Positions 1 through 9,259 of a stretch of 64,000 nucleotides of DNA are shown one piece after another. A program made the position numbers and the translations under genes. Location of the stretch: the NCBI RefSeq assembly GCF_024582835.1, contig NZ_CP102096.1, forward strand, positions 558,001 to 622,000. The letters run 5' to 3'. Source of the stretch: Vibrio japonicus. Its GTDB lineage: Bacteria; Pseudomonadota; Gammaproteobacteria; Enterobacterales; Vibrionaceae. The first letter of the stretch is position 1. Each line of letters begins with the position of its first letter. The notes beneath the pieces were generated by a model. The model was given only the letters and a program-made list of their open reading frames with translations. It was not told the origin of the DNA and did not search any database.

Positions 1-230
1 AGCAGTATAGGGTTAAAACAGGTAACATTAGTCTGTTTCTGTGTAAGTGATGATATGCGTTCATTCTTTATTATCATTTCAAATTGACTGCTTGCCCCAT
101 CAATGACATCGCCTTATTTGAGTACCTAAATGTTCCTCGTTTCCAGTACGTTGTTTAGGGTTGGCAAGGCATATCCATCTCGTTACTTATTCAGAACGCT
201 ATATTATTTTGTTACCGCATGGAGCGCTTG

Positions 231-2573
231 ATGAAGCCGATCAAAAACCTCGCCCAGTATTACGTTGATCTCCTTGTTAAACTTGGTATTTTGCGTTTTT
301 CTATCTTGCTAGCATTAGCTTTAGTGGCACTTGCTGTCGTTGTACAAGTTGGAGTAACACTTGTATTAACAGGGCATGTGGATGATATCGATATTGTCCG
401 CTCAGTCTTCTTTGGCCTACTTATTACCCCTTGGGCCGTTTATTTCCTTTCCGTGGTTGTGGATCAATTGGAAGAGTCACGCCAACGTCTGACCAAGCTG
501 GTGTCTAAACTCAAGGATATGCGTTCACGAGATCAAGAGTTAAATCTGCAGCTACAAAAAAATATCTCCAAGCTTAATCAAGAAATTGAAGAGCGAATTA
601 AAGCAGAGGAAGCCAGAGAAGAAGCAATGAAAGACCTCGAAAACGAAGTCTATCAGCGTGAGCGTACTCAGGTTGAACTCGCGGAGCGAACGGCACTATT
701 ACGCTCATTTATCGATGCGTCTCCTGACTTAATCTACTATCGGAATGCAGAAGGTATTTTCTCTGGCTGTAACCGTGCGATGGAAGAGTTAACAGGTAAA
801 AAAGAGAATCAGCTGGTTGGCTTAACTCCGTGGGATGTCTACAGCAAAGAAGAAGCACAGCAAATTGTAGAGACAGACCAGAAGGTATTTACTGATAATC
901 AGACGTTAACGTATGAGCAATGGCTGCATTACCCTGATGGACGAAAAAACTACTTTGAACTCCGCAAAGTCCCGTTCTATAGCAAGGATGGTCGTCATTT
1001 GGGATTAGTGGGCTTTGGTCGTGATATTACCGAGCGTAAACGCCATGAAGAATCGCTAGAAAAAGCGAGCCGAGACAAAACGACTTTTATCTCTACCATC
1101 AGCCATGAGCTACGAACGCCACTCAACGGTATTGTTGGTTTGAGTCGGATGCTGCTAGATACTCAGTTGACCGAAGAGCAGCGTCACCATATGCAGACGA
1201 TTAATGTCAGTGCGATCACGCTCGGTAACATCTTTAACGACATTATCGATATGGATAAATTTGATCGTCGTAAGTTGGAGTTGTACCCGTCGGTGCTGAA
1301 CTTTGAGCAGTTCGTCAGCGAGATAGAGAGTATTGCCGCGTTGATGGCTTCTCAAAAAGGCTTACGCTTTGATCTAGAAAGATTGAGTGATCTACCTTCA
1401 GTCATTGAAGTGGATGCGACTCGTTTGCGCCAAGTGCTTTGGAATTTGATCAGTAACGCGATGAAATTTACCAAAGAAGGTGGTGTAGTGATGTCTGTCA
1501 GTGCTGATGTGGAAGAAGACGTTGCTAACATTACAATCGAAGTAGAAGACAGCGGCATTGGTATTCCAGAATCAGAACTGAGTAAAATTTTTGCCATGTA
1601 CTATCAGGTTAAGTCTGGCAAAGACAACCTTCATGCTGTTGGTACAGGCATCGGCTTGTCCGTTTCTAAGCAATTGATTAATCTAATGGACGGTGACATT
1701 ACCGTTGTGAGTGAAGAAGGCTTCGGAAGTACGTTTACCGTGACGATCCGAGTGCCTCTGGCGGAAGTTCCAGAAGCAGAAAAATCCGTTCCTCAAAAGC
1801 AACCTGAGCTTAATATTTTTATGGTAGAAGATATTGAACTCAATATAACGGTTGCCCGTTCACTACTTGAAAGTATGGGACATGAAGTGTCGGTCGCGAT
1901 GACTGGTGAAGAAGCTATCGAGATGTTTGACCCTGAGCTTTACGATCTCGTGTTTCTCGATATCCAACTACCCGATATGACGGGCTTTGATGTCGCAGAG
2001 TTTTTTAGAAAAACTTACAAAGATTTACCTCCATTGGTCGCGCTTACGGCGAATGTACTAAAAAACAAAGGAGAGTATTTAGAGAAAGGCATGGATGCAG
2101 CCATTAGTAAGCCTCTGTCGGTTACCGACGTTCAGGATGTGATAACGCAATTTACTCAAGGAGAGAATAGCTTGCCAGTTCAATCAGCAGATAAACCGAC
2201 CGAAGTCCAGGAAAGTAACGACATATATTCCCGTTTACTTGACCTAGATATGCTTCACTCTTATGTCGATATTGTCGGGACTAAGCCCGTTATTGAGAGT
2301 ATTGAGATGTTCGAAGAGATGATGCCTTCGTACATTAATGTGTTGGATTCTAATATGGTCGCTAAGCATCAAGATGGCATTGTCTCCGAAGCGCATAAGA
2401 TAAAAGGTGCCGCAGGGTCGGTCGGTCTCAAGCATATTCAGAGTGTGGCTCAAAAAGCACAGTCTCCAGATTTACCTGCATGGTGGGAAAATATAGACGA
2501 TTGGGTCGAAGAGATTAAAAACGAGTATCAACACGACATCAAAGTATTGAAAGAGTGGCTAGCACAAAGGTAG
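231..2573 (+). CDS. arcB: Aerobic respiration control hybrid sensor kinase ArcB
   Basis: Inner-membrane tripartite histidine kinase that senses respiratory redox state and phosphorylates ArcA. Two N-terminal membrane segments (about residues 20-50 and 57-77) are followed by a coiled coil, a PAS domain (about 155-270), the H box with His292 in SHELRTPLNG, an ATPase domain (DSGIGIP, GTGIGL), a receiver with Asp577 (FLDIQLPDMTG) and an Hpt domain with His722 (EAHKIKGAAGS). The ATG at 231 is chosen because GGAG sits 6 bases upstream and the protein then begins MKPIKNLAQ as in E. coli; the ATG at 219 lies in the same frame. Cys180 is kept, but the residue matching E. coli Cys241 is Tyr, and I see no other cysteine. 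A lipoprotein gene follows 5 bases after the stop. Confidence 0.96.
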   Translation: MKPIKNLAQYYVDLLVKLGILRFSILLALALVALAVVVQVGVTLVLTGHVDDIDIVRSVFFGLLITPWAVYFLSVVVDQLEESRQRLTKLVSKLKDMRSRDQELNLQLQKNISKLNQEIEERIKAEEAREEAMKDLENEVYQRERTQVELAERTALLRSFIDASPDLIYYRNAEGIFSGCNRAMEELTGKKENQLVGLTPWDVYSKEEAQQIVETDQKVFTDNQTLTYEQWLHYPDGRKNYFELRKVPFYSKDGRHLGLVGFGRDITERKRHEESLEKASRDKTTFISTISHELRTPLNGIVGLSRMLLDTQLTEEQRHHMQTINVSAITLGNIFNDIIDMDKFDRRKLELYPSVLNFEQFVSEIESIAALMASQKGLRFDLERLSDLPSVIEVDATRLRQVLWNLISNAMKFTKEGGVVMSVSADVEEDVANITIEVEDSGIGIPESELSKIFAMYYQVKSGKDNLHAVGTGIGLSVSKQLINLMDGDITVVSEEGFGSTFTVTIRVPLAEVPEAEKSVPQKQPELNIFMVEDIELNITVARSLLESMGHEVSVAMTGEEAIEMFDPELYDLVFLDIQLPDMTGFDVAEFFRKTYKDLPPLVALTANVLKNKGEYLEKGMDAAISKPLSVTDVQDVITQFTQGENSLPVQSADKPTEVQESNDIYSRLLDLDMLHSYVDIVGTKPVIESIEMFEEMMPSYINVLDSNMVAKHQDGIVSEAHKIKGAAGSVGLKHIQSVAQKAQSPDLPAWWENIDDWVEEIKNEYQHDIKVLKEWLAQR

Positions 2574-2578
2574 CGTCG

Positions 2579-3028
2579 ATGAAAATGAGATTATTGGTGG
2601 GTGTACTAAGTATCGGTCTTTTAGGTGGTTGTTCTAGTGATCAAGCCGCTGAAGGGCGCAATCCACAAAGCGTTGTTGAGTCTACACAATCAACGCTCAG
2701 TAGCCATCTGTGGATCAATATGATGCCCACTATTGGTGAGCTACAGGATACACAACTGCATGGCTCCTTATACATTGAGTCGACACAAGTTTTGCCGGTC
2801 GATATGGACGTGCAGAGCGTTTTGATTCGCCAGGATGGCCGTAGTTGGATGATTCACGGTGAATATCTTGATCTGCGTACGCATAGCCCAAATCAGTGGG
2901 AAGTCGCGTTTGTATGGCAATTTGAGATAAATCCCGATCTACCTGTGGATATTGAGTTGGCATTGAAAACGAATGACAGCGTGGAACGACTGACTGAAAA
3001 AAATGTAGAAGTTCAGCGAGTGTATTAG
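2579..3028 (+). CDS. Putative lipoprotein downstream of arcB, function unknown
   Basis: Short secreted protein of about 149 residues. The N-terminus is a lipoprotein signal: a basic start, a hydrophobic stretch, then the lipobox-like LGGC, so the mature protein should begin at Cys18 followed by SSDQAA. The rest is a soluble domain rich in beta-prone stretches with no cysteine and no motif I recognise. The ATG at 2579 is used because it lies 5 bases after the arcB stop and puts the signal peptide at the very N-terminus; an earlier in-frame ATG at 2555 would start inside arcB, and ATG 2585 is also possible. It is probably cotranscribed with arcB, and a strong terminator follows. No function is claimed. 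Confidence 0.75.
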   Translation: MKMRLLVGVLSIGLLGGCSSDQAAEGRNPQSVVESTQSTLSSHLWINMMPTIGELQDTQLHGSLYIESTQVLPVDMDVQSVLIRQDGRSWMIHGEYLDLRTHSPNQWEVAFVWQFEINPDLPVDIELALKTNDSVERLTEKNVEVQRVY

Positions 3029-3086
3029 TCACTCACTATCTGAAGAGTTGTTTGTCTTGCTGACTAACATGATTCTTAAAAAAAAC

Positions 3087-3117
3087 AAAGGCTTGCCAAA
3101 ACTGGCAAGCCTTTTTT
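3087..3117. terminator. Bidirectional terminator between arcB operon and tolC
   Basis: A 12-bp perfect stem (AAAGGCTTGCCA paired with TGGCAAGCCTTT) around the loop AAAC, with an A tract before and a T tract after. It lies between the convergent lipoprotein gene and tolC and can serve both. Confidence 0.9.
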
Positions 3118-3143
3118 AATTTTTTACATTAAATCAGCTAGGA

Positions 3144-4442
3144 TTAACTCGCAGATTTTAATCCAGCGTCGATGTCTAGAATATCTTGCTCGCTTAGCGT
3201 ACCGACAGCTTGACGAAGTTGCAGAACACTTAGGATATAATCATAACGGGCGTTAGATAGGCTCTTATTCGCATCATATAGACGACGGGTTGAATCCAAC
3301 ACATCAACAATAGTACGAGTACCGACATCAAATCCAGCTTCTGTTGCTTCTAACGCTGAACGCGCCGATACAACAGTTTGCTCATACGCTCGAAGCGCAC
3401 CAATTGACGCACTAATGTTGTTGTTAAATGCGCGTACATCTTTTACAACATTACGGTAAGCTGCCTCAAGATTTTGGCTTGCAGACACATAGTTAAATTC
3501 TGCTTGCTTGGTTTGCGACGTAATGTTGCCACCAGTGTACAGAGGTACAGCAAGGTTAACGCCTACGCTAAAATCTGATGCATCGTAGTTTGTCGTATTG
3601 TCATTACTTTCGTCAGTGTAGTTGTAACCACCATCTAACGACAGAGTAGGCAGGTGACCAGAACTCGCTAAGGTAATCTGCTCTTTTGCAATATCTTGGG
3701 AAATACGTGCTGATAGAAGGCTCAGGTTTTTCTGTTGCGCATCTTCAAGTAGCTGAGAAACAGGTGTATTTGGTTTGCTCGCTGAGAAACGTTTCGTATC
3801 TAGGATATCAAGAGACGAGTGCTCTTGGCCTGTGATTTCACGCAATCCTTCATAACTATTATTGAGATCATTACGTGCCAATACTTCATCGGCTAGCACC
3901 GCATCGTATTGAGCTTGCGCATCATGTACGTCAGTAATTGCAGAAAGACCAACTTCAAAACGTTGCTTGGTTTGTTCTAATTGGCGACCAACCGCGGCTT
4001 TCTCTGCTCGTACAAAAACGAGGTTGTCTTGTGCACGAAGGACTTCAAAGTATGCCTGAGAAACTCGCAAGATAAGTGATTGCTGAGCAGCGGCATACGC
4101 AGCATCTTGCTGACGAGCGCTCTTTTCAGAAATATCCAACGATATCCAGCTTGTGCGTTTGTACAGTTCTTGCGAGAAGTTCACCCCGGCAGTGAGCTTA
4201 TCGCTGTCTCGCGCATCCATGTCACTGCGGTTTAGGTTGTAACCTGCGTTCAAACTAATTTGAGGCAGTAAAGTTGACCGACTTGAGTTGATTGCTTCAA
4301 AGGCAGCATCACGCTGTGCAGCAGCACTTAAAAGCGTAGGGTCATTTTCTTTTGCTTGGTTATAAATTTCTGCCAGAGTATCTGCATAAGCTGCGCTACT
4401 ACCTAGCGCGGTGCAAATCATTAGTGGAAGCAGTTTCTTCAT
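3144..4442 (-). CDS. tolC: Outer membrane efflux channel TolC
   Basis: Trimeric outer-membrane channel-tunnel used by RND and MFS efflux pumps and type I secretion. The 432-residue protein starts with a Sec signal peptide (MKKLLPLMICTALGSSAAYA, cut before DTLAEIY). It then shows the two-fold repeat of the outer-membrane efflux protein family, with long heptad helices: an N-terminal half containing AQRDAAFEAINSSRSTLLPQ, and a C-terminal half containing YEQTVVSARSALEATEAGFD and the typical VGTRTIVDVLDSTRRLY motif. Length fits the family. It is monocistronic, divergent from nudF, and an AGGA Shine-Dalgarno lies just ahead of the ATG. The 228-bp gap to nudF holds both promoters; I could not pick a convincing box for tolC. 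Confidence 0.96.
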   Translation of the reverse strand: MKKLLPLMICTALGSSAAYADTLAEIYNQAKENDPTLLSAAAQRDAAFEAINSSRSTLLPQISLNAGYNLNRSDMDARDSDKLTAGVNFSQELYKRTSWISLDISEKSARQQDAAYAAAQQSLILRVSQAYFEVLRAQDNLVFVRAEKAAVGRQLEQTKQRFEVGLSAITDVHDAQAQYDAVLADEVLARNDLNNSYEGLREITGQEHSSLDILDTKRFSASKPNTPVSQLLEDAQQKNLSLLSARISQDIAKEQITLASSGHLPTLSLDGGYNYTDESNDNTTNYDASDFSVGVNLAVPLYTGGNITSQTKQAEFNYVSASQNLEAAYRNVVKDVRAFNNNISASIGALRAYEQTVVSARSALEATEAGFDVGTRTIVDVLDSTRRLYDANKSLSNARYDYILSVLQLRQAVGTLSEQDILDIDAGLKSAS

Positions 4443-4670
4443 AGGTTCTTATCCTGCCAATTATGAAACGGTAATTGTGTAAGAGTTTAACTCAAAGTGA
4501 TGTTAATTCATGCAAAACTTTGCAAATTCTTACATCTAATTGACCGGTTGTGCAATAAAAATCCTCTTTATTTAACTTAAGATATAAAAATTATATAAAA
4601 AGTTGAGCCATATCCTTGGAAGTAAAGGTTCTGTCTGAGTAAACTATAAGCTTCATTCGAGAGGTGCCAA

Positions 4671-5300
4671 ATGCAACTATCTGACAATCAAGAAAGCAAG
4701 TTTACGCCCAAAGATGTGGAAGTCCTTTCAAAAGAGACGCTGTTTAAGGGCTTCTTTAGTATGGTGAAATACCGCTTCAAACATAAATTGTTTGAAGGTG
4801 GATGGAGCCAAACGATAGAAAGAGAGATGTTTGACCGTGGTCATGCAGCTGCTCTATTGCCTTATGACCCTGTGACAGATCAAGTCGTGATTGTTGAACA
4901 AATTCGTGTTGGCTGCCTCGAGCATGAAAACCCTTGGCAGATGGAAATTGTCGCAGGCATTATCGATAAAGGCGAAGTGGCTGAAGATGTGGTGCGCCGA
5001 GAAGCAGTAGAAGAGGCCGGGATAAGCGTCGCAGATATCGAAAAAGTGACTTCTTATTATCCATCTGCTGGAGGTTGCTCGGAAAAACTGGATGTCTATG
5101 TTGGTAAGGTAGATGCAACAACCGCGCATGGTGTTCATGGATTAGACCATGAAGGCGAAGATATTCGGGTCCATGTTGTGAGTCGTGAGCAAGCTTATGA
5201 ATGGGTTGTAGATGGCACGTTTGAAAACGGTGCGTCGATTATTGCTCTACAATGGTTGGAGTTAAACCATCAACGTTTAAGAAGCGAATGGCAAAAGTAG
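4671..5300 (+). CDS. nudF: ADP-ribose pyrophosphatase NudF
   Basis: Cytosolic Nudix hydrolase that splits ADP-ribose to AMP and ribose 5-phosphate. The complete Nudix box GX5EX7REUXEEXGU is seen at residues 96-118, from G96 through E102 and RE110-111 to EE114-115, with G117-I118 at its end. The 209-residue length is normal for the family. GAGAGG precedes the ATG. First gene of a run nudF-yqiB-cpdA-yqiA in the same order as E. coli; its last 13 bases overlap the start of yqiB, which suggests coupled translation. Confidence 0.95.
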   Translation: MQLSDNQESKFTPKDVEVLSKETLFKGFFSMVKYRFKHKLFEGGWSQTIEREMFDRGHAAALLPYDPVTDQVVIVEQIRVGCLEHENPWQMEIVAGIIDKGEVAEDVVRREAVEEAGISVADIEKVTSYYPSAGGCSEKLDVYVGKVDATTAHGVHGLDHEGEDIRVHVVSREQAYEWVVDGTFENGASIIALQWLELNHQRLRSEWQK

Positions 5301-5728
5301 CAGAAAGAAAGCCGTATCATGTCGACTTGGCAGAGTTGATGCGTACATACGAAACGAACTATGCAAAATTGAACGCTCTCATTCCGAATAATGCGAGTGT
5401 CGGTGATGTTCGCTGCTATCAAGCCGCTAAAATGACGTATCAGATTCACGTGGGTGAAGTCACAAAGTACACAACTTTGGTCGATATCTGTCAAAGTGAT
5501 GAAATTCCGGTATTTCCATTGCCAAGAATGTCTGTCAGGCTCTACCACGATGCTCGTGTTGCAGAAGTATGTGAATGCGACCACTTAAAACGCGTCAAGG
5601 CACGCTACGAATACCCAAACGACAAGATGGTTCAACAAGATGAAAAAGCACAACTGAACCGTTTTTTGGGCGATTGGTTAACATTTTGTCTACGGCACGG
5701 TATTAGCCGGACACCGATCAATATTTAG
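5288..5728 (+). CDS. yqiB: DUF1249 family protein YqiB
   Basis: Conserved cytosolic protein of 146 residues from the DUF1249 (YqiB) family; its function is unknown. Recognised by content (YETNYAKLNALIP near the start, PRMSVRLYHDARVAEVCEC in the middle, YPNDKMVQQDEKAQLN and a C-terminal WLTFCLRHG) and by its fixed place between nudF and cpdA. The ATG at 5288 has AAGAAGCG just before it and gives the usual length; the ATG at 5252 in the same frame would add 12 residues and overlap nudF further. Overlap with nudF and a 10-base gap to cpdA point to one operon. Confidence 0.88.
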   Translation: MAKVAERKPYHVDLAELMRTYETNYAKLNALIPNNASVGDVRCYQAAKMTYQIHVGEVTKYTTLVDICQSDEIPVFPLPRMSVRLYHDARVAEVCECDHLKRVKARYEYPNDKMVQQDEKAQLNRFLGDWLTFCLRHGISRTPINI

Positions 5729-5738
5729 GTTTGTAATT

Positions 5739-6557
5739 TTGAAAGTAAGTTCAAGCTCATCAGATGGCAGTATTAAGCTGCTCCAAATTACAGATACCCA
5801 TCTGTTTGAAGCAACAGATGGCTGCTTGTTAAGCGTTAACACAGGTGACAGCTTTAAGGCTGTAGTGGATGCAGTGCTGGAAGAGAACTGTTCGTATGAT
5901 GCTGTTTTAGCGACGGGAGATATCTCTCAAGATCACAGTGAAGTATCATATCAACGTTTTGAAAAAGGCATAGTACCACTTGAGAAGCCTTGCTTTTGGC
6001 TACCAGGAAACCACGACTATAAACCGAATATGACGTCGGTGATCCCATCTCAACAAATTCAACAGGTTGAGCACGTTTTACTGGGTGAGCATTGGCAAAT
6101 GGTTATGCTCGATTCTCAGGTCGTAGGCGTACCTCACGGACGCTTAAGTGATCAGCAGTTAACCATGCTAGAACAAAAATTGACTGAATATGCTGAGCGC
6201 CATACGTTAATACTTTTACACCACCACCCCATTTTAGTCGGTAGTGCGTGGCTGGATCAGCATTCGTTAAAAGATTCACAGGATTTCTGGCAAGTCGTTG
6301 ATAAGTACAATAATGTAAATGCTGTTTTGTGTGGCCATGTTCATCAGGATATGAATGTGATTCGCAACGGTGTGCGTGTTATGGCAACGCCTTCTACATG
6401 TGTTCAGTTCAAGCCTGATTCCGATGATTTTGCTCTCGATACGCTGTCCCCTGGCTGGCGAGAGCTGGTATTGAAACAAGATGGTAGTGTTGACACTGTT
6501 GTTAAGCGTTTACCCCAAGGAAGCTTTCAACCTGACTTTAATTCGGCCGGCTATTAA
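5739..6557 (+). CDS. cpdA: 3',5'-cyclic AMP phosphodiesterase CpdA
   Basis: Hydrolyses cAMP to AMP and so tunes CRP signalling. The metallophosphoesterase signature is complete: D19-x-H21 in ITDTHLF, GDISQD at 60-65, GNHD at 90-93, a HHHP block and GHVH near residue 200. The first in-frame start is a TTG at 5739, with AGG nine bases upstream overlapping the yqiB stop; no ATG is available before the DTH motif, so the TTG start is accepted. A low-efficiency start codon fits an enzyme needed in small amounts. The length of 272 residues is normal. Confidence 0.93.
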   Translation: MKVSSSSSDGSIKLLQITDTHLFEATDGCLLSVNTGDSFKAVVDAVLEENCSYDAVLATGDISQDHSEVSYQRFEKGIVPLEKPCFWLPGNHDYKPNMTSVIPSQQIQQVEHVLLGEHWQMVMLDSQVVGVPHGRLSDQQLTMLEQKLTEYAERHTLILLHHHPILVGSAWLDQHSLKDSQDFWQVVDKYNNVNAVLCGHVHQDMNVIRNGVRVMATPSTCVQFKPDSDDFALDTLSPGWRELVLKQDGSVDTVVKRLPQGSFQPDFNSAGY

Positions 6558-6584
6558 GCCATAACTGATATTACTAGGTACTAT

Positions 6585-7166
6585 ATGAAACCATCACTGC
6601 TGCTTTATATTCATGGCTTTAACAGCTCTCCACTTTCACACAAAGCAAATGTGATGAGAGAGTACTGCGAAAAGCATAGGCCAGACATCAAAGTGTTGGT
6701 TCCTCAATTGCCTTGTTTCCCTGAAATGGCGGCAAACCATCTGCTCGAGATTGTGTCAAAGCATAAAGATGATTATCGCATAGGCTTAATCGGTAGCTCA
6801 TTGGGCGGATATATGTCTATGTGGCTAAATCATCAGTTTGGCTTTAAAGCGGTGGTGGTTAACCCTGCGGTTAAGCCTTACGAGTTGTTTGTCAATTATT
6901 TAGGGGAGCAGTTTAACCCGTATACAAACGAAAATTATCTGTTAGAGTCTAAACACATCGATGAGCTACTGGCGATAGATACGCCTCAAATTCAACGTCC
7001 TCAGGATTTTTGGTTGTTGCAGCAGACAGAAGATGAAGTGCTCGATTTCAACCAAGCAGTAGAGAAATTCACAGGCTCTTTGCAAACGGTTGAGCAGGGC
7101 GGTGATCATAGCTTTGTTGGCTTTGAGCGATACCCATCACAAATTATCAAATTCCTTGAGCTCTAA
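6585..7166 (+). CDS. yqiA: YqiA family esterase (alpha/beta hydrolase)
   Basis: Small alpha/beta hydrolase with esterase activity in the E. coli homologue; its physiological substrate is not known. The oxyanion-hole stretch YIHGFNSSPLS starts at residue 8, the nucleophile elbow G-S-S72-L-G is at 70-74, and the likely catalytic His is in GGDHSFVGFE near the end. The length is 193 residues. AGG lies seven bases before the ATG. It closes the nudF-yqiB-cpdA-yqiA run; a 209-bp gap then separates it from parE. Confidence 0.92.
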   Translation: MKPSLLLYIHGFNSSPLSHKANVMREYCEKHRPDIKVLVPQLPCFPEMAANHLLEIVSKHKDDYRIGLIGSSLGGYMSMWLNHQFGFKAVVVNPAVKPYELFVNYLGEQFNPYTNENYLLESKHIDELLAIDTPQIQRPQDFWLLQQTEDEVLDFNQAVEKFTGSLQTVEQGGDHSFVGFERYPSQIIKFLEL

Positions 7167-7218
7167 CTCCTAGTAGGGGGAAGAGTCATAAATTTTATGG
7201 GCTACTAGCGTAACTCGC

Positions 7219-7247
7219 TTGACATCATAACGTCTCTTCCAGACTAT
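7219..7247 (+). promoter_or_regulatory. Candidate sigma-70 promoter for parE-parC
   Basis: TTGACA (7219-7224) is followed after 17 bases by GACTAT (7242-7247), a weak -10 matching three of six positions. It lies in the yqiA-parE gap, about 130 bases before the parE ATG. Other weaker boxes are possible nearer the gene. Confidence 0.4.
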
Positions 7248-7375
7248 GTTCCACTTAAACTTGAGCAGCATTATTCGGTCATGAATTGATCGTTTCTGGC
7301 ATTTACAAATTATTAATTAGATTCATTAATCGCTGTTCAAGTACTCTTTTTATTCTATAGAACGATATCCGTATT

Positions 7376-9256
7376 ATGACTGAACAATATAATGCGAAAG
7401 ACCTCTCGGTTCTTGAAGGTCTCGACCCAGTACGACATCGTCCTGGTATGTATACCGAAACAGAGCGACCAAACCACTTAGCGCAAGAAGTTATTGATAA
7501 CTCGGTGGATGAGGCACTCGCAGGGCATGCCACGAAGATTAAAGTTATCCTTCATGCTGACCAATCATTGGAAGTGATCGATGATGGTCGTGGCATGCCA
7601 GTTGATATCCACCCTGAGAAAGGCATTTCAGGTGTCGAACTTATCATGACCAAGCTTCATGCTGGTGGTAAGTTTTCTAACGACAATTATAAATTCTCAG
7701 GCGGCTTACACGGCGTTGGTATTTCGGTAGTAAACGCGCTATCAAAGCGTGTTGAAGTCACGGTCAAACGTGAAGGGCAAGTACATGAAATTGCTTTTGA
7801 ACACGGTACTGCTGTCACTGAGTTGAAAGTGACGGGGACTTGTGGTCATCGTAATACAGGTACAGCGGTACACTTCTGGCCAGAGAGCAAATATTTTGAT
7901 AGCTCAAAATTCTCAACACTGCGCCTTGTAAACAATCTGCGTGCCAAAGCAGTTCTTTGTCCAGGGTTAGAAATCACCTTCAGTGACAAAGTGAACAACG
8001 AAGAGCACAAATGGTACTACGAAGATGGACTGAACGATTACCTTGCTGAAGGTGTAAAAGGTTATCCAGTATTGCCAGAGCAGCCATACATTGGTGAGTT
8101 TGTTGCGGATACTGAAATGGCTACCTGGGCAGTCATTTGGCAGCCAGAAGGCGGTGAGATGATCACCGAAAGCTACGTTAACTTAGTCCCTACCAAGCAA
8201 GGCGGTACACACGTCAATGGTTTGCGCCAAGGTTTGCTAGATGCCATGCGCGAGTTCTGCGAATTCCGTAACTTACTTCCTCGCGGTGTTAAGTTAACGG
8301 GTGATGATATCTTCGACCGCTGTTCTTACGTGTTGTCGGTTAAGATGCAAGACCCGCAATTTGCCGGACAGACGAAAGAACGTCTTTCTTCTCGACAGAC
8401 TGCTGCATTCGTTTCAGGTGTGGTTAAAGATGCGTTCAGTTTGTGGCTAAATGAAAAGCCTCAACTTGCTGAGCAGTTAGCGGAAGTTTGTATTGCGAAT
8501 GCTCACCGCCGTATGCGTGCGAGCAAAAAAGTTGTACGTAAAAAAATTGCATCAGGTCCGGCACTACCGGGCAAACTGACTGACTGTTCAGTACAAGACT
8601 TAAATCGTACCGAAATTTTCTTTGTCGAGGGTGACTCGGCGGGCGGTTCTGCTAAGCAAGCACGTGACCGTGAATTCCAAGCCGTTATGCCGCTACGCGG
8701 TAAAATCTTGAATACTTGGGAAGTTGCAGCGGATCAGGTTTTAGCCTCTCAAGAAGTACACGATATTTCAGTTGCGCTCGGTATCGACCCAGACAGCGAT
8801 AATCTAGAAGGTTTACGTTACGGTAAGATCTGTATCCTTGCCGATGCGGACTCGGATGGACTTCACATCGCGACGCTACTGTGCGCTCTGTTTACTCGTC
8901 ACTTCCGTGTCTTAGTTGAAGCGGGTCATATTTATGTGGCTATGCCGCCACTTTATCGTATCGACTGTGGCAAAGAAGTCTTCTATGCCCTTGATGATGA
9001 TGAGAAAGAGGGCATTTTAGAGCGCCTTTCGAAGAAAAAAGCCAAAATCAATGTGCAGCGATTTAAGGGATTGGGTGAGATGAACCCACTTCAGCTTCGC
9101 GAAACTACCATGGATCCAAACACTCGTCGCTTGGTGCAGCTCACCATCGATGATAATGATTTAACGATGGAAATGATGGATATGTTGCTAGGTAAGAAGC
9201 GCGCAGACGACCGCCGCTCTTGGCTACAACGCAATGGTGATTTGGCAGAGGTTTAA
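7376..9256 (+). CDS. parE: DNA topoisomerase IV subunit B, ParE
   Basis: ATPase subunit of topoisomerase IV, which unlinks daughter chromosomes. The 626 residues show the GHKL ATP site (QEVIDNSVDEAL with Asn42, DDGRGMP at 69-75, GGLHGVG near 109-115), the transducer with VPTKQGG, and the Toprim domain with EGD at 418-420, PLRGKILN and DADSDG. The length matches ParE rather than GyrB, which carries an extra insertion. The ATG at 7376 begins the standard MTEQYNAKDL sequence. parC follows after three bases. Confidence 0.97.
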   Translation: MTEQYNAKDLSVLEGLDPVRHRPGMYTETERPNHLAQEVIDNSVDEALAGHATKIKVILHADQSLEVIDDGRGMPVDIHPEKGISGVELIMTKLHAGGKFSNDNYKFSGGLHGVGISVVNALSKRVEVTVKREGQVHEIAFEHGTAVTELKVTGTCGHRNTGTAVHFWPESKYFDSSKFSTLRLVNNLRAKAVLCPGLEITFSDKVNNEEHKWYYEDGLNDYLAEGVKGYPVLPEQPYIGEFVADTEMATWAVIWQPEGGEMITESYVNLVPTKQGGTHVNGLRQGLLDAMREFCEFRNLLPRGVKLTGDDIFDRCSYVLSVKMQDPQFAGQTKERLSSRQTAAFVSGVVKDAFSLWLNEKPQLAEQLAEVCIANAHRRMRASKKVVRKKIASGPALPGKLTDCSVQDLNRTEIFFVEGDSAGGSAKQARDREFQAVMPLRGKILNTWEVAADQVLASQEVHDISVALGIDPDSDNLEGLRYGKICILADADSDGLHIATLLCALFTRHFRVLVEAGHIYVAMPPLYRIDCGKEVFYALDDDEKEGILERLSKKKAKINVQRFKGLGEMNPLQLRETTMDPNTRRLVQLTIDDNDLTMEMMDMLLGKKRADDRRSWLQRNGDLAEV

Positions 9257-9259
9257 CGA

